Shown here: piece by piece, positions 43,401 through 50,387 of the stretch
Layout of the letters: every line of letters starts with the position of its first letter
Numbering within the stretch: the stretch's first letter is position 1
From: an uncultured Tessaracoccus sp.
GTDB lineage: Bacteria > Actinomycetota > Actinomycetes > Propionibacteriales > Propionibacteriaceae
Direction: 5' to 3'
Assembly (NCBI RefSeq): GCF_947255005.1
Contig: NZ_CAMYFI010000001.1
Coordinates: forward strand, 1-64,000
Length of the DNA: 64,000 nt
Notes under the pieces: model-generated
The model's input: only the letters and a program-made list of their open reading frames with translations
What the model was told of the DNA's origin: nothing
Databases searched by the model: none
Made by a program: the position numbers and the translations under genes

Positions 43401-43537
43401 ACCCGATCCAGCCCGCCGGGGACGAGTCGAAGCCAGGCACTCCGGACGGCCCAGGCGTCCCGGGTGACCGTGGAGATGCCGGCGGTGGCGCCGTCGACAA
43501 GCCGCTTCGGCCCGGCCTCCCGAAGACGGGATGCTGA
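40409..43537 (+). CDS. Secreted PIG-L deacetylase with NEW3 and CBM9-like domains
   Basis: A 1042-residue exported protein. A signal peptide (KRLRLLTAGMAAVALSVPTLAAA) is followed by a PIG-L/LmbE zinc deacetylase domain, residues ~45-330. Metal motifs are HPDD (54-57) and H172-x-x-H175 in GHGNHQ. One or two NEW3-like beta-sandwich domains (~370-570) come next, then a family 9 carbohydrate-binding-like domain (~590-830, EAPAIDGKADDAYAGDAIPV...VDSVELLAD). It ends PGLPKTGC, where LPKTG looks like a sortase motif but the membrane helix and basic tail are missing. Probable target: N-acetylated sugars of the envelope or environment. RBS GGAGG upstream of ATG 40409. Confidence 0.85.
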   Translation: MKRLRLLTAGMAAVALSVPTLAAADPAPDLAFGPPAISTTSEASKIDVMALWSHPDDDASFTTPCGVWGDRYDIKCGIIMVTRGEGGSNSVGNESGPDLGLRRENEDRASHVRTGTVDIFNIDKVDFFYNTSAPLTQRAWDGEDTLRRIVRVIRETRPSVMIGWPLNFDYGHGNHQYSGRLVWEAVAAAADPNRFPEQFEGVGAVQPWQVKKVIQRTGWGFQYDGEGAQDAPNCNVGYTPNPDNPFTMVGTWSGYESPYKWVPGNTAGIAAGTPKTWAQVGREGGRAHPTQARVMQKDPWKSECLQFAVLDSVVPMQPNGTDAGDKDDALFQGAAVPDAGGFPLETIFRITPEQFHVAAGEPFKVDVALEVPEGAVPTGSLTLDVPKGWKVSDPVQVGGKAQAKATFTVTPAADAPVALQQLAASFTGGGKTAWNNTRVQAVPKVQGLFERSGNSAELDQWNEKNGVHLYGRSPAIDNIGAGETKTVSVEVSNRTNQTQSGEVVLSVPEGFVVQEARKPFSNVKPDGTTQVSFTVTHTDPRAAGSEVVEFKATTTTASSASEETLQMYLVPSTVIQQLGEAPAIDGKADDAYAGDAIPVGKKWEGDDCDPDGTDCGEGSKAKLGWYDDALYAHITVVDDTASAAATPDRCFGHWLVDSVELLADPRGDSADTSSTFKLGMFPFTDDPEGKNGNGKNGPCWSRDADNHQGFSSGPLAKTIANGPNAPGVKVAVQVKRDANGKYVGGTYEVEVKVPLDVLPAAVGQTSTPPTGDAATNEIDPQYMGFNLTPYDSDNRDFIGETRTAWSAFGSQQSEPYRWGHAYLEGYQPPADRSTKAKDPVIPDTALRGVLSPQTIHQSAKRGVTMSGVQPTDSLTVTDVSFEGDGIVVSYEALAAGTLRGFVWKGDPRFVPVWTSSCAGDTDGFDACSEEDGKAPKWAPDMGGRLKADGSFEVKAGKGKFTIPVSSNVLAELASESELLLSWEEQGRDNGDGVTAWSYPIQPAGDESKPGTPDGPGVPGDRGDAGGGAVDKPLRPGLPKTGC

Positions 43538-43559
43538 CGCAATAGCCGGCGGTGGATGA

Positions 43560-43595
43560 GAGAGGGGATTGAGGTGCAAGCCTCGGTCCCCTCTC
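43560..43595 (+). terminator. Hairpin after the PIG-L gene
   Basis: GAGAGGGG and CCCCTCTC pair, with an inner GAGG/CCTC stem. There is only a short TTT downstream, so strength is uncertain. Confidence 0.55.
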
Positions 43596-43652
43596 GCCCC
43601 ATGTTTCCTCCCACATTTGCCTAACAGGCGGGAATCTCTCCTGGGGAACAGG

Positions 43653-43668
43653 TAGGCTGCTGGCTATG
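43653..43668 (+). promoter_or_regulatory. -10 box and leaderless start of purS
   Basis: TAGGCT, 7 nt, then ATG at 43666. No ribosome site. Confidence 0.6.
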
Positions 43669-43905
43669 CCACGCGTCGTCGTCAACGTTATGCCGAAGCC
43701 GGAGATTCTCGACCCCCAGGGGAAGGCCGTCACCGGCGCATTGCAGCGTCTCGGGTTTCAGGGCCTCACCGTGCGTCAGGGAAAGCGATTCGAGATCGAC
43801 GTCGAGGGAGAGCTCACCGACGAGGTGCTCGCCCAGATTCGCAGCGCGGCAGAGACGCTGCTGGCGAACACCGTCATCGAGTCATTCGACGTGGTGAGCG
43901 AATGA
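43666..43905 (+). CDS. purS: FGAM synthase subunit PurS
   Basis: The small structural subunit of the three-part formylglycinamidine synthase. The 79-residue protein has the typical MPRVVVNVMPKPEILDPQGK start and GFQGLTVRQGKRFEIDVEG. It bridges PurL and PurQ for ammonia transfer. Its stop overlaps the purQ start by four bases. Confidence 0.95.
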   Translation: MPRVVVNVMPKPEILDPQGKAVTGALQRLGFQGLTVRQGKRFEIDVEGELTDEVLAQIRSAAETLLANTVIESFDVVSE

Positions 43906-44570
43906 CCAAGATCGGTGTCGTCACTTTCCCCGGATCGCTCGACGATCATGACGCGCTGCGCGCGGTGCGTCTGAGTGGTGCGGAGGCAGTGTCGTTGTGG
44001 CACGCCTCGGACTCCCTCCAAGGCGTTGACGCCATCGTGCTGCCCGGCGGGTTCTCATATGGCGACTACCTGCGCTGTGGCGCCATCGCCAGGCTGAGCC
44101 CTGTGATGACGACCGTCATCGGAGCCGCACACAAGGGCATGCCGATTCTCGGCATCTGTAATGGGTTCCAGATTCTCTGCGAGGCGCATCTCCTCGAAGG
44201 CGCGATGATTCGCAATGCCGGCCAGCAGTTCGTTTGCCGCGACGAGCGGCTGCGCGTCGAAACGAAAGACACCGTGTGGACGTGCCTCTTCGACAACGGC
44301 GAAGAGATCACCATCGCGTTGAAGAACGGCGAGGGCAACTTCCAGGCGGCACCCGAGGTGCTGCGTAAGCTGGAAGAGAACGACCAGGTGGTGTTCCGCT
44401 ACCTCGACAACCCCAACGGCTCCGCCAACGACATCGCCGGCATCACGAACGAGAGCGGCAACGTCGTCGGCCTCATGCCACACCCCGAACACAACGTTGA
44501 GGAACTCACCGCGACGTCCGTCGATGGCCGCCGCTTTTTCGAATCCGCGCTGGCGTTCCTCCAGCGCTAA
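43902..44570 (+). CDS. purQ: FGAM synthase subunit PurQ (glutaminase)
   Basis: The class I glutamine amidotransferase subunit of 222 residues that supplies ammonia to PurL. The nucleophile Cys is in LGICNGFQIL, with the His and Glu in LMPHPEHN. IGVVTFPGSLDDHDA at the start and GGFSYGDYLR are family hallmarks. Coupled to purS. The PurL gene is 1.7 kb downstream, with a sigma-factor pair and a repeat in between. Confidence 0.96.
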   Translation: MTKIGVVTFPGSLDDHDALRAVRLSGAEAVSLWHASDSLQGVDAIVLPGGFSYGDYLRCGAIARLSPVMTTVIGAAHKGMPILGICNGFQILCEAHLLEGAMIRNAGQQFVCRDERLRVETKDTVWTCLFDNGEEITIALKNGEGNFQAAPEVLRKLEENDQVVFRYLDNPNGSANDIAGITNESGNVVGLMPHPEHNVEELTATSVDGRRFFESALAFLQR

Positions 44571-44632
44571 TTTTCTGTGCCGCCTGCAACGGTTCACGTA
44601 CACGAAAGCGTGTAACTGGTTGGAGGTAACAC

Positions 44633-45106
44633 ATGGGATTCGAGCAGTTCATTCTCGACCGCGGCGAGCGGCTGCTACGCGCTGCATGGCTGCTCACCGG
44701 GGATCAGCAGTACGCCGAGGATCTGCTCCAGACCGCCCTCGTGAAGTGCTGGAGCAAATACGACGAGGATGATGATCGCTTCGAGGGCTACGTGCGAACG
44801 ACCCTGCACCGCACGTACATCTCGTGGTGGCGTCGGAGGAGCTGGCATGAACAGCCAGTCGATCACACGCCAGATCGCTACGAGGCTGACACCAGTGTCG
44901 AAGTGCGGCTCGACCTTGCGCGTGCCCTGTGCACGCTCAGCCGTCCACAACGAGCGGCCATCACGCTCAGGTACTTCGACGATCTCACCGTGCCACAAGT
45001 GGCCAAAACGCTCGGCATGCCGGAAGGGACGGTCAAGGCCCACCTCCACCGAGGAATCCAGGTCCTGCGCAACAGCGGGCTTGTCGAACAGGAGGAACTC
45101 GCATGA
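44633..45106 (+). CDS. SigE-family ECF RNA polymerase sigma factor
   Basis: A 157-residue extracytoplasmic-function-type sigma factor. The region 2 part (LLRAAWLLTGDQQYAEDLLQTALVKC) is followed by region 4 (LCTLSRPQRAAITLRYFDDL, then VAKTLGMPEGTVKAHLHRGI). This is the Actinobacteria-specific SigE-like group. RBS GGAGG seven nt upstream of the ATG. The next gene overlaps its stop (ATGA) and probably encodes its membrane partner. A small hairpin TACACG-AAAG-CGTGTA lies 20 bp upstream of the ribosome site. No target promoters can be named. Confidence 0.92.
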   Translation: MGFEQFILDRGERLLRAAWLLTGDQQYAEDLLQTALVKCWSKYDEDDDRFEGYVRTTLHRTYISWWRRRSWHEQPVDHTPDRYEADTSVEVRLDLARALCTLSRPQRAAITLRYFDDLTVPQVAKTLGMPEGTVKAHLHRGIQVLRNSGLVEQEELA

Positions 45107-46107
45107 ACCTGCACGATCAACTTGAAGAACTCGCGCCCAGCATGTCCACGCGTGGCCTCGCGAGCGGTGTGCGCAAGCGGCGGCGTCGGCGCCAAACACT
45201 CGCCGCAGGAACGGCAACGGCGGCAGTTGCGCTCGTGGTGGTCGGTGGAGTGTTCCTACAGACCGGGACACGCCCAGTGCCCTCGACGTATGTGGACGCC
45301 GTTCCGGGAACGATGCACGGTGAGGAAGTGCTCTCCGAGCATCCTGCATCGCCGAGTGCCGAGCCAGCCCAGCAACTCGTCGCAGGACACGTGACGTTGC
45401 TGCGCAAAGATGCGAACTCCCCGGCGGTGATGTGCACTGCGGTGATGGAGAGCGCGCCGCCGCAGTGTGAAGGGCCAACCGTGATCGGCGAGATCGATTG
45501 GGACAAGATCGATGCCAGCACGTACGCCGGGGCGCCAGGGTTCCGCGATGCGGACGCGTGGGTCGTCGGGTACTTCGACAGCAAGAAGCGAACTTTCACG
45601 CTGGCTCAGCCGCCGACGCTGGAGCAGCCCAAGGGAGCAATGGCGGACAAGGAAGACCCCGTCGACTTCCCGCAGTTGTGCGACGACCCTCTGGCCGGCG
45701 CTCAGAAGGGTGGAAGAAACGATCGCGATGCGCTCATCCGCAAAGCTGAGGCGCTGCCTGGCTACGTCGACTCGTGGGTGAGCGATGGTTCTAACGCCTT
45801 GAACGTGGTGGTCAGGCACGATGCGAAGGGTGCGTTCAAGAGCCTTCGAGAGGTGTGGCAAGGCGAGCTGTGCGTGGAAGCACGAGATGTTCCCAATACC
45901 GAGCAGATCCGCGCCGCGCACGACGCGCTGGTTCCCTTGCGCAAGGACGTCCCGGATCTGAGCGTGTCCAAAGATAACCAAGGGGTCGTGGTGTCCGCCT
46001 GGTTCATCGATGAAGCCACGAAGATGCGCATTCACGAACTCGCTGAGGCGCATGTGCCTGCCGATGCGGTGACGATCCAATCAACCCTCAAACCGCTCGC
46101 CAAGTAG
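45103..46107 (+). CDS. Membrane protein coupled to the sigma factor, possible anti-sigma factor
   Basis: A 334-residue single-pass protein. A short cytoplasmic N-terminus (about 30 residues ending KRRRRRR-like basic cluster) is followed by one helix (GTATAAVALVVVGGVFLQTG). The rest is an extracellular domain without recognised family. The zinc anti-sigma HxxxCxxC motif is absent, so its role as anti-sigma factor rests on coupling (four-base overlap, AGGAGG ribosome site) and topology. The cytoplasmic part is short for binding a sigma factor, so a sensor or target role is also possible. Confidence 0.6.
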   Translation: MNLHDQLEELAPSMSTRGLASGVRKRRRRRQTLAAGTATAAVALVVVGGVFLQTGTRPVPSTYVDAVPGTMHGEEVLSEHPASPSAEPAQQLVAGHVTLLRKDANSPAVMCTAVMESAPPQCEGPTVIGEIDWDKIDASTYAGAPGFRDADAWVVGYFDSKKRTFTLAQPPTLEQPKGAMADKEDPVDFPQLCDDPLAGAQKGGRNDRDALIRKAEALPGYVDSWVSDGSNALNVVVRHDAKGAFKSLREVWQGELCVEARDVPNTEQIRAAHDALVPLRKDVPDLSVSKDNQGVVVSAWFIDEATKMRIHELAEAHVPADAVTIQSTLKPLAK

Positions 46108-46136
46108 CGACGCGCTGAGGCTCGACGCCACCCAGC

Positions 46137-46212
46137 TGACCGGTATCCTCCACGCCTGCAACAAATCCCCGAAAACCGGGGTTCGCAAGCAACAGGTGGA
46201 GGATAACGGTCA
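46137..46212. repeat. Family B palindrome, solo copy
   Basis: A 76-bp element with ends TGACCGGTATCCTCCAC and GTGGAGGATAACGGTCA (one mismatch) around a second stem ATCCCCGAAAACCGGGGTT. It matches the palindromes enclosing the nuclease gene at 61044-61877, but no gene lies inside. TTTTT follows at its right side, so it may also end transcription ahead of purL. Confidence 0.85.
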
Positions 46213-46273
46213 ACTTTTTCGAGTGCCCAGGCGCCTGGTTCTGAGGCGGCGCCCGCAACCGAGGCGTACCAGG

Positions 46274-46289
46274 TAGATTGTGGTGCGTG
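46274..46289 (+). promoter_or_regulatory. -10 box and leaderless start of purL
   Basis: TAGATT, 7 nt, then GTG at 46287. No ribosome site. Confidence 0.55.
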
Positions 46290-48542
46290 GTAGACACAGT
46301 TTCGAACGCGATCAGCACTCCCGACCTGGAACAGCCCTACGCTGCCCTGGGCGTCAAGGATGACGAGTACGCGCGCATCCGTGAGATTCTTGGCCGCCGC
46401 CCCACCTCGGGTGAGCTCGCCATGTATTCGGTGATGTGGTCGGAACACTGCTCCTACAAGTCCTCCAAGGTGCACCTCAAGAAGTTTGGCGAGCTGAGCC
46501 AGGAGACGCCGCGCGGCCCGCTGCTCGCCGGCATCGGCGAGCAGGCAGGCGTCGTTGATGTGGGTCAGGGCTGGGCGGTCACCTTCAAGGCGGAGTCGCA
46601 CAACCACCCCAGCTTCGTTGAGCCCTACCAAGGCGCCGCCACCGGCGTCGGCGGCATCGTGCGCGACATCCTCGCTATGGGTGCCCGCCCCATCGCGGTG
46701 ATGGACTCGCTGCGCTTCGGCCCCCTCGACGACGATGACACCAAGCGCGTCCTGCCCGGCGTCGTCGCCGGCGTGGGCGGCTACGGGAACTGCCTCGGTC
46801 TGCCCAACATCGGGGGAGAGGTGCAATTCCACGACACCTACCGGGCAAATCCGCTGGTCAACGCGTTCTGCGTCGGTGTGCTGCGCCACGAAGACCTGCA
46901 CCTCGCGTTCGCGCGCGGCGTCGGCAACAAAGTGATCCTGTTCGGCTCGGCCACCGGCGGCGACGGCATTGGCGGCGCGTCGATCCTCGCGTCGGAGGCC
47001 TTCGACGAGGACGGCCCGACGAAGCGCCCCAGCGTGCAGGTGGGCGATCCGTTCATGGAGAAGCTGCTCATCGAGTGCACGCTCGAGCTGTTCGCCGAGG
47101 GCCTTATCTCCGGCATTCAAGACCTCGGCGCCGCCGGTATCTCGTGCGGCACGTCGGAGCTCGCGTCGGCCGGCGACGGCGGCATGCACATCGAGCTCGA
47201 CACGGTGCCGCTACGCGACCCGTCGCTGCTGCCCGAAGAGATTCTCATGAGCGAATCGCAGGAGCGCATGATGGCCGTCGTCGAGCCTGACAAGGTTGCA
47301 CGGTTCATGGAGATCTGCGCGAAGTGGGATGTGCAGGCCACCGTCATCGGTGAGGTCACCGACGGTGACCGCCTCGTGATCGACTGGCACGGCGAGACCA
47401 TCGTCGACGTCGACCCCACGACCGTCGCACACGATGGCCCCGTCTACGAGCGCCCCTACTGGCGCCCGGGATGGCTCGACGAAGTCAACGGCAACCGAGC
47501 CGAAGAGCTTCCGCGCGACAACTCATCCGAAGGGCTCAAGCGCGCCTTCCTCGACGTTCTCGCTCACCCCAATATCGCCGACAAAACGTGGATCACAAGG
47601 CAATACGACCGCTTCGTGCGCGGCAATTCCGTGATGGCGCAGCCAGATGACGCGGGCATGATCCGCATCGATGAGGAGACTGGCCTCGGCATCGCGATGG
47701 CGATGGATGCCAACTCCCGCTTCACGTTCCTCAACCCCTACTTGGGCGCGCAGCTTTCGCTTGCCGAGGCCTACCGCAACGTCGCCGTCTCCGGCGCCGA
47801 ACCCGTCGCGATCACCGACTGCCTCAACTACGGCAACCCGGAAAACCCTGAGATCATGTGGCAATTCGCCGAGACAGTGCTCGGGCTCGTCGACGGCTGC
47901 AGCGAGCTCGGCACTCCGGTCACCGGCGGTAACGTCTCGCTCTACAACTCCACAGGCGACACCGCTATCCTCCCGACGCCGACCATCGGCGTGGTTGGTG
48001 TCATCGACGACGTCGCCACCCGCATCAAGTCCGGTTTCCAGCACACCGGCGACGCCATCTGCCTGCTCGGCATCACCGACGAGGAACTCTCGGGTTCCAT
48101 TTGGGAGACGCAGCTCCACGACGGGCACCTCGGCGGCATGCCACCCAAGGTGCGGTTGGCGGAAGAAAAGGCGCTCGCTGCGGTGTTCCAGTTGGCGGCC
48201 AAGGAGGGGCTGCTCACCTCGTCGCACGATCTGTCCGAGGGCGGGCTCGCCGTCGCGCTCGCGGAGTCCGCGTTCCGTTACGGCGCTGGCTTCGCTGTGA
48301 CTCTGCCTGGGGAGGACGCCACCGTCGAGCTCTTCAGCGAATCCGCGGCACGCGCGCTCGCGTCGCTCTCCGGCGCCGACCTACCCCGCTTCGAAGAACT
48401 CTGCGCTGCCCACGGCGTACCCATCACGCGCATCGGCGAAGTGACCGGCGACAACCAGCTCGAGTTTGTCGGCCAGTTCTCCCTTCCCCTCGACGAGGCC
48501 CGCGCGGCCTGGGAAGCGCCGCTGCCCGCAACCTTCGGCTAA
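46287..48542 (+). CDS. purL: FGAM synthase subunit PurL (small type)
   Basis: The ATP-dependent synthase subunit that makes FGAM with PurQ and PurS. At 751 residues it is the small form lacking a fused glutaminase. Motifs: MWSEHCSYKSSKVHLKKF near the start, FKAESHNHPSFVEPYQGAATGVGGI, and DLGAAGISCGTSELAS. Start at GTG 46287 by spacing from the -10 box. An in-frame TTG at 46278 overlaps that box. Separated from purSQ by the sigma pair and a family B repeat, with its own promoter. Confidence 0.95.
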   Translation: MVDTVSNAISTPDLEQPYAALGVKDDEYARIREILGRRPTSGELAMYSVMWSEHCSYKSSKVHLKKFGELSQETPRGPLLAGIGEQAGVVDVGQGWAVTFKAESHNHPSFVEPYQGAATGVGGIVRDILAMGARPIAVMDSLRFGPLDDDDTKRVLPGVVAGVGGYGNCLGLPNIGGEVQFHDTYRANPLVNAFCVGVLRHEDLHLAFARGVGNKVILFGSATGGDGIGGASILASEAFDEDGPTKRPSVQVGDPFMEKLLIECTLELFAEGLISGIQDLGAAGISCGTSELASAGDGGMHIELDTVPLRDPSLLPEEILMSESQERMMAVVEPDKVARFMEICAKWDVQATVIGEVTDGDRLVIDWHGETIVDVDPTTVAHDGPVYERPYWRPGWLDEVNGNRAEELPRDNSSEGLKRAFLDVLAHPNIADKTWITRQYDRFVRGNSVMAQPDDAGMIRIDEETGLGIAMAMDANSRFTFLNPYLGAQLSLAEAYRNVAVSGAEPVAITDCLNYGNPENPEIMWQFAETVLGLVDGCSELGTPVTGGNVSLYNSTGDTAILPTPTIGVVGVIDDVATRIKSGFQHTGDAICLLGITDEELSGSIWETQLHDGHLGGMPPKVRLAEEKALAAVFQLAAKEGLLTSSHDLSEGGLAVALAESAFRYGAGFAVTLPGEDATVELFSESAARALASLSGADLPRFEELCAAHGVPITRIGEVTGDNQLEFVGQFSLPLDEARAAWEAPLPATFG

Positions 48543-48552
48543 CGCGCGCGGT

Positions 48553-49527
48553 TCAGAACGTCCCGAACATCAGTCTGCCCACCAGGGCAGCCGAGAGGAT
48601 GCACACCACGAGCGTGAGCGGCATGAAGCGCATCGCGAACTTCGTGCCGAACGCGCCGCTTTGCATCGCGAACAGTTTGATGTCCACCATCGGGCCCACG
48701 ACGAGAAACGCCAGCTGGGCGGTGGGGGAGACCGTCGTGAGTGACGAGACGACGAACGCGTCGGCCTCGGAACACAGCGAGAGCGCGACGGCCAACGCCG
48801 CCATGACGAGAATGGCGAGCCACGGGTTCTCCGTCAGCGTCGCGAGCACGCCCGCGGGCACGAACACCTTCAGCGCGGCCGCGGCGGCGGCACCCACGAC
48901 GAGAAAACCGCCGGCCTGCAGCAGGTCGTGCATCGCGGTCTCGCGGAAGATGTCCGCCTTGGACTGCCTTTCGTGCCCGTGCCCTGATTGCGGTTTCATC
49001 CATTCCTGCTTTCCGACAGCGATCCACACCCAGCCGATCACCACGACGGCGAGCAGCGATGCCGCGAGTCGCGCCCAGACCATCATGGGGTTGCCCTGGA
49101 AGGCCACTGCGGTGGCCACCAGCACGATGGGGTTCACGGCAGGGGCGGCCAGCAGAAACGCCAACGCTGCCGCCTGCGAGAGTCCGCGGCGCATGAGCGA
49201 CTGCGAGACGGGCACCGACGCGCACTCGCACCCCGGCAGCACCATGCCTGCGGCACCGGCGGTGGGGACGGCGAGCCACGGCGAGCGGGGCGTCACCTTC
49301 GCGAGCACGTCCTTCGGCATCCACGCCGCGATGGCGCCGGAGACGACGACGCCCAGCACGAGGAACGGCAAGGCTTGCACGACGATGGCAAGCAGCAGCG
49401 TGCCGAATGTCGAGGCGGCGCCAGTCAGTTCGATCATCGGGCCGGTGGCGTCGAGCGTGCGAAGCATCGCCAGGAGCGCGAGGACGGCGACGAAGGGCGC
49501 GAGCCAAATGCGTAGGAAACTGCTCAT
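48553..49527 (-). CDS. Permease of the DUF318/ArsP-like family
   Basis: A 324-residue membrane protein with about eight helices in two related halves. Family motifs are GMVLPGCECASVPVSQSLMRRG (with the conserved Cys-Glu-Cys) and the second-half LSLCSEADAFVVSSL. A His/Gln-rich cytoplasmic loop (GHGHERQS) lies between. Members include arsenical permeases and uncharacterised transporters. Substrate unknown. Start ATG 49527 overlaps the TIGR03943 gene stop (ATGA). The two form a known pair. Confidence 0.88.
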   Translation of the reverse strand: MSSFLRIWLAPFVAVLALLAMLRTLDATGPMIELTGAASTFGTLLLAIVVQALPFLVLGVVVSGAIAAWMPKDVLAKVTPRSPWLAVPTAGAAGMVLPGCECASVPVSQSLMRRGLSQAAALAFLLAAPAVNPIVLVATAVAFQGNPMMVWARLAASLLAVVVIGWVWIAVGKQEWMKPQSGHGHERQSKADIFRETAMHDLLQAGGFLVVGAAAAAALKVFVPAGVLATLTENPWLAILVMAALAVALSLCSEADAFVVSSLTTVSPTAQLAFLVVGPMVDIKLFAMQSGAFGTKFAMRFMPLTLVVCILSAALVGRLMFGTF

Positions 49528-50312
49528 AGGTACGGCTCCGCGGGCTCGTCGACGATCTTGACGTCTACGGCGCTCAGCACGGGATAATCTTTGCTGGCCT
49601 GCTCGTCGAGGAAGCCTTCCACCTCGACCCACACGTTCTCGCCTTCGGGCATGTCCGCGCCCGTGACCGCCACGCTGAACAGGTTGGCGTCGGCGGCGCA
49701 GCAGTAGATGCGGAAGCGGTTGACCGTCCACTGATCGTCCGCAAGTTCGCTGGGCTTGGAGACGAATCCGAGCATCCGCACACGCTTGTCGACGAGGTCT
49801 TCGGGACGTCCCCAGACGAATCGGTCGGAGTAGTCCTGCACGGTGAGGTCGGTGAGCCCCTGCGTCGGAAGCGGCTCAAAGTCGATGGTGTCGTGTTTGG
49901 CCACCTGGGCGCTCTCTAATGCGGGCCGCTTGGCGGCGGCGTCGGTGCCGAGCGCGGCAGGAGCAGCCAGCGCGAAGACGAGTGCGGGCACGAGCAAGAA
50001 TCCGGCCACCCGCGGGGTGCCGTGGTGGTGGGGCTCAGCCACGTCGGCCTGTTCGCAGGCTTCCGCGTTCGCGGTGTCCTCGACCTCGGCGAGGGCGTCG
50101 CTGGCGCCCAGCAGCGTCCAGATGCCGAGCGCGACCATCGCGATGACCGCAGCGAGGAGATAGGGCTTGAACCACGGCTGGAGGTAGTTGGTGTAGCTGC
50201 CGGAGGTGAGCATTCCGAACACGACGGTGGCAAGGGCTAACACGCACGTTGCGCCGAGCGATTGTGCCGTCGCGGACTTGCGGGTCGCGGCAAGAGCAGA
50301 GGGTGAAGACAT
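49524..50312 (-). CDS. TIGR03943 family permease partner
   Basis: A 262-residue protein with two or three N-terminal helices, a short His-rich stretch (EPHHHGTP) that may bind metal, another helix and a C-terminal OB-like domain. The last contains RMLGFVSKPSELADDQW, YCCAADANLFSVAVTG and WVEVEGFLDE. This is the TIGR03943 family, encoded with DUF318 permeases. In several bacteria such pairs are linked to metal homeostasis, but no Zur-type box was found upstream here. Confidence 0.85.
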   Translation of the reverse strand: MSSPSALAATRKSATAQSLGATCVLALATVVFGMLTSGSYTNYLQPWFKPYLLAAVIAMVALGIWTLLGASDALAEVEDTANAEACEQADVAEPHHHGTPRVAGFLLVPALVFALAAPAALGTDAAAKRPALESAQVAKHDTIDFEPLPTQGLTDLTVQDYSDRFVWGRPEDLVDKRVRMLGFVSKPSELADDQWTVNRFRIYCCAADANLFSVAVTGADMPEGENVWVEVEGFLDEQASKDYPVLSAVDVKIVDEPAEPYL

Positions 50313-50333
50313 GACGTTTCCAATACTGGCACG

Positions 50334-50375
50334 TGGCCCGGCCCCGGCGCGATGAAGCTTGCCGGAGCCGGGCCA
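50334..50375 (-). terminator. GC-rich hairpin after the phosphatase gene
   Basis: TGGCCCGGC and GCCGGGCCA pair with an extended CCGGC/GCCGG stem, located between the phosphatase stop and the start of the next gene. No T-run. Confidence 0.55.
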
Positions 50376-50387
50376 CGCGGGGGTGGG

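Noticed and set aside
43538..43620. Frameshifted sorting-signal tail after the PIG-L gene
   Set aside because: All three frames after LPKTG stop within nine residues and encode no hydrophobic stretch, so no simple frameshift restores the anchor.
44598..44613. TACACG-AAAG-CGTGTA hairpin as an RNA thermometer or riboswitch before the sigma gene
   Set aside because: It is a 6-bp stem that leaves the ribosome site free, too little to support a regulatory RNA call.
43666..48542. Purine riboswitch in front of purS or purL
   Set aside because: The start codons lie 7 nt after a -10 box, leaving no leader to hold an aptamer.
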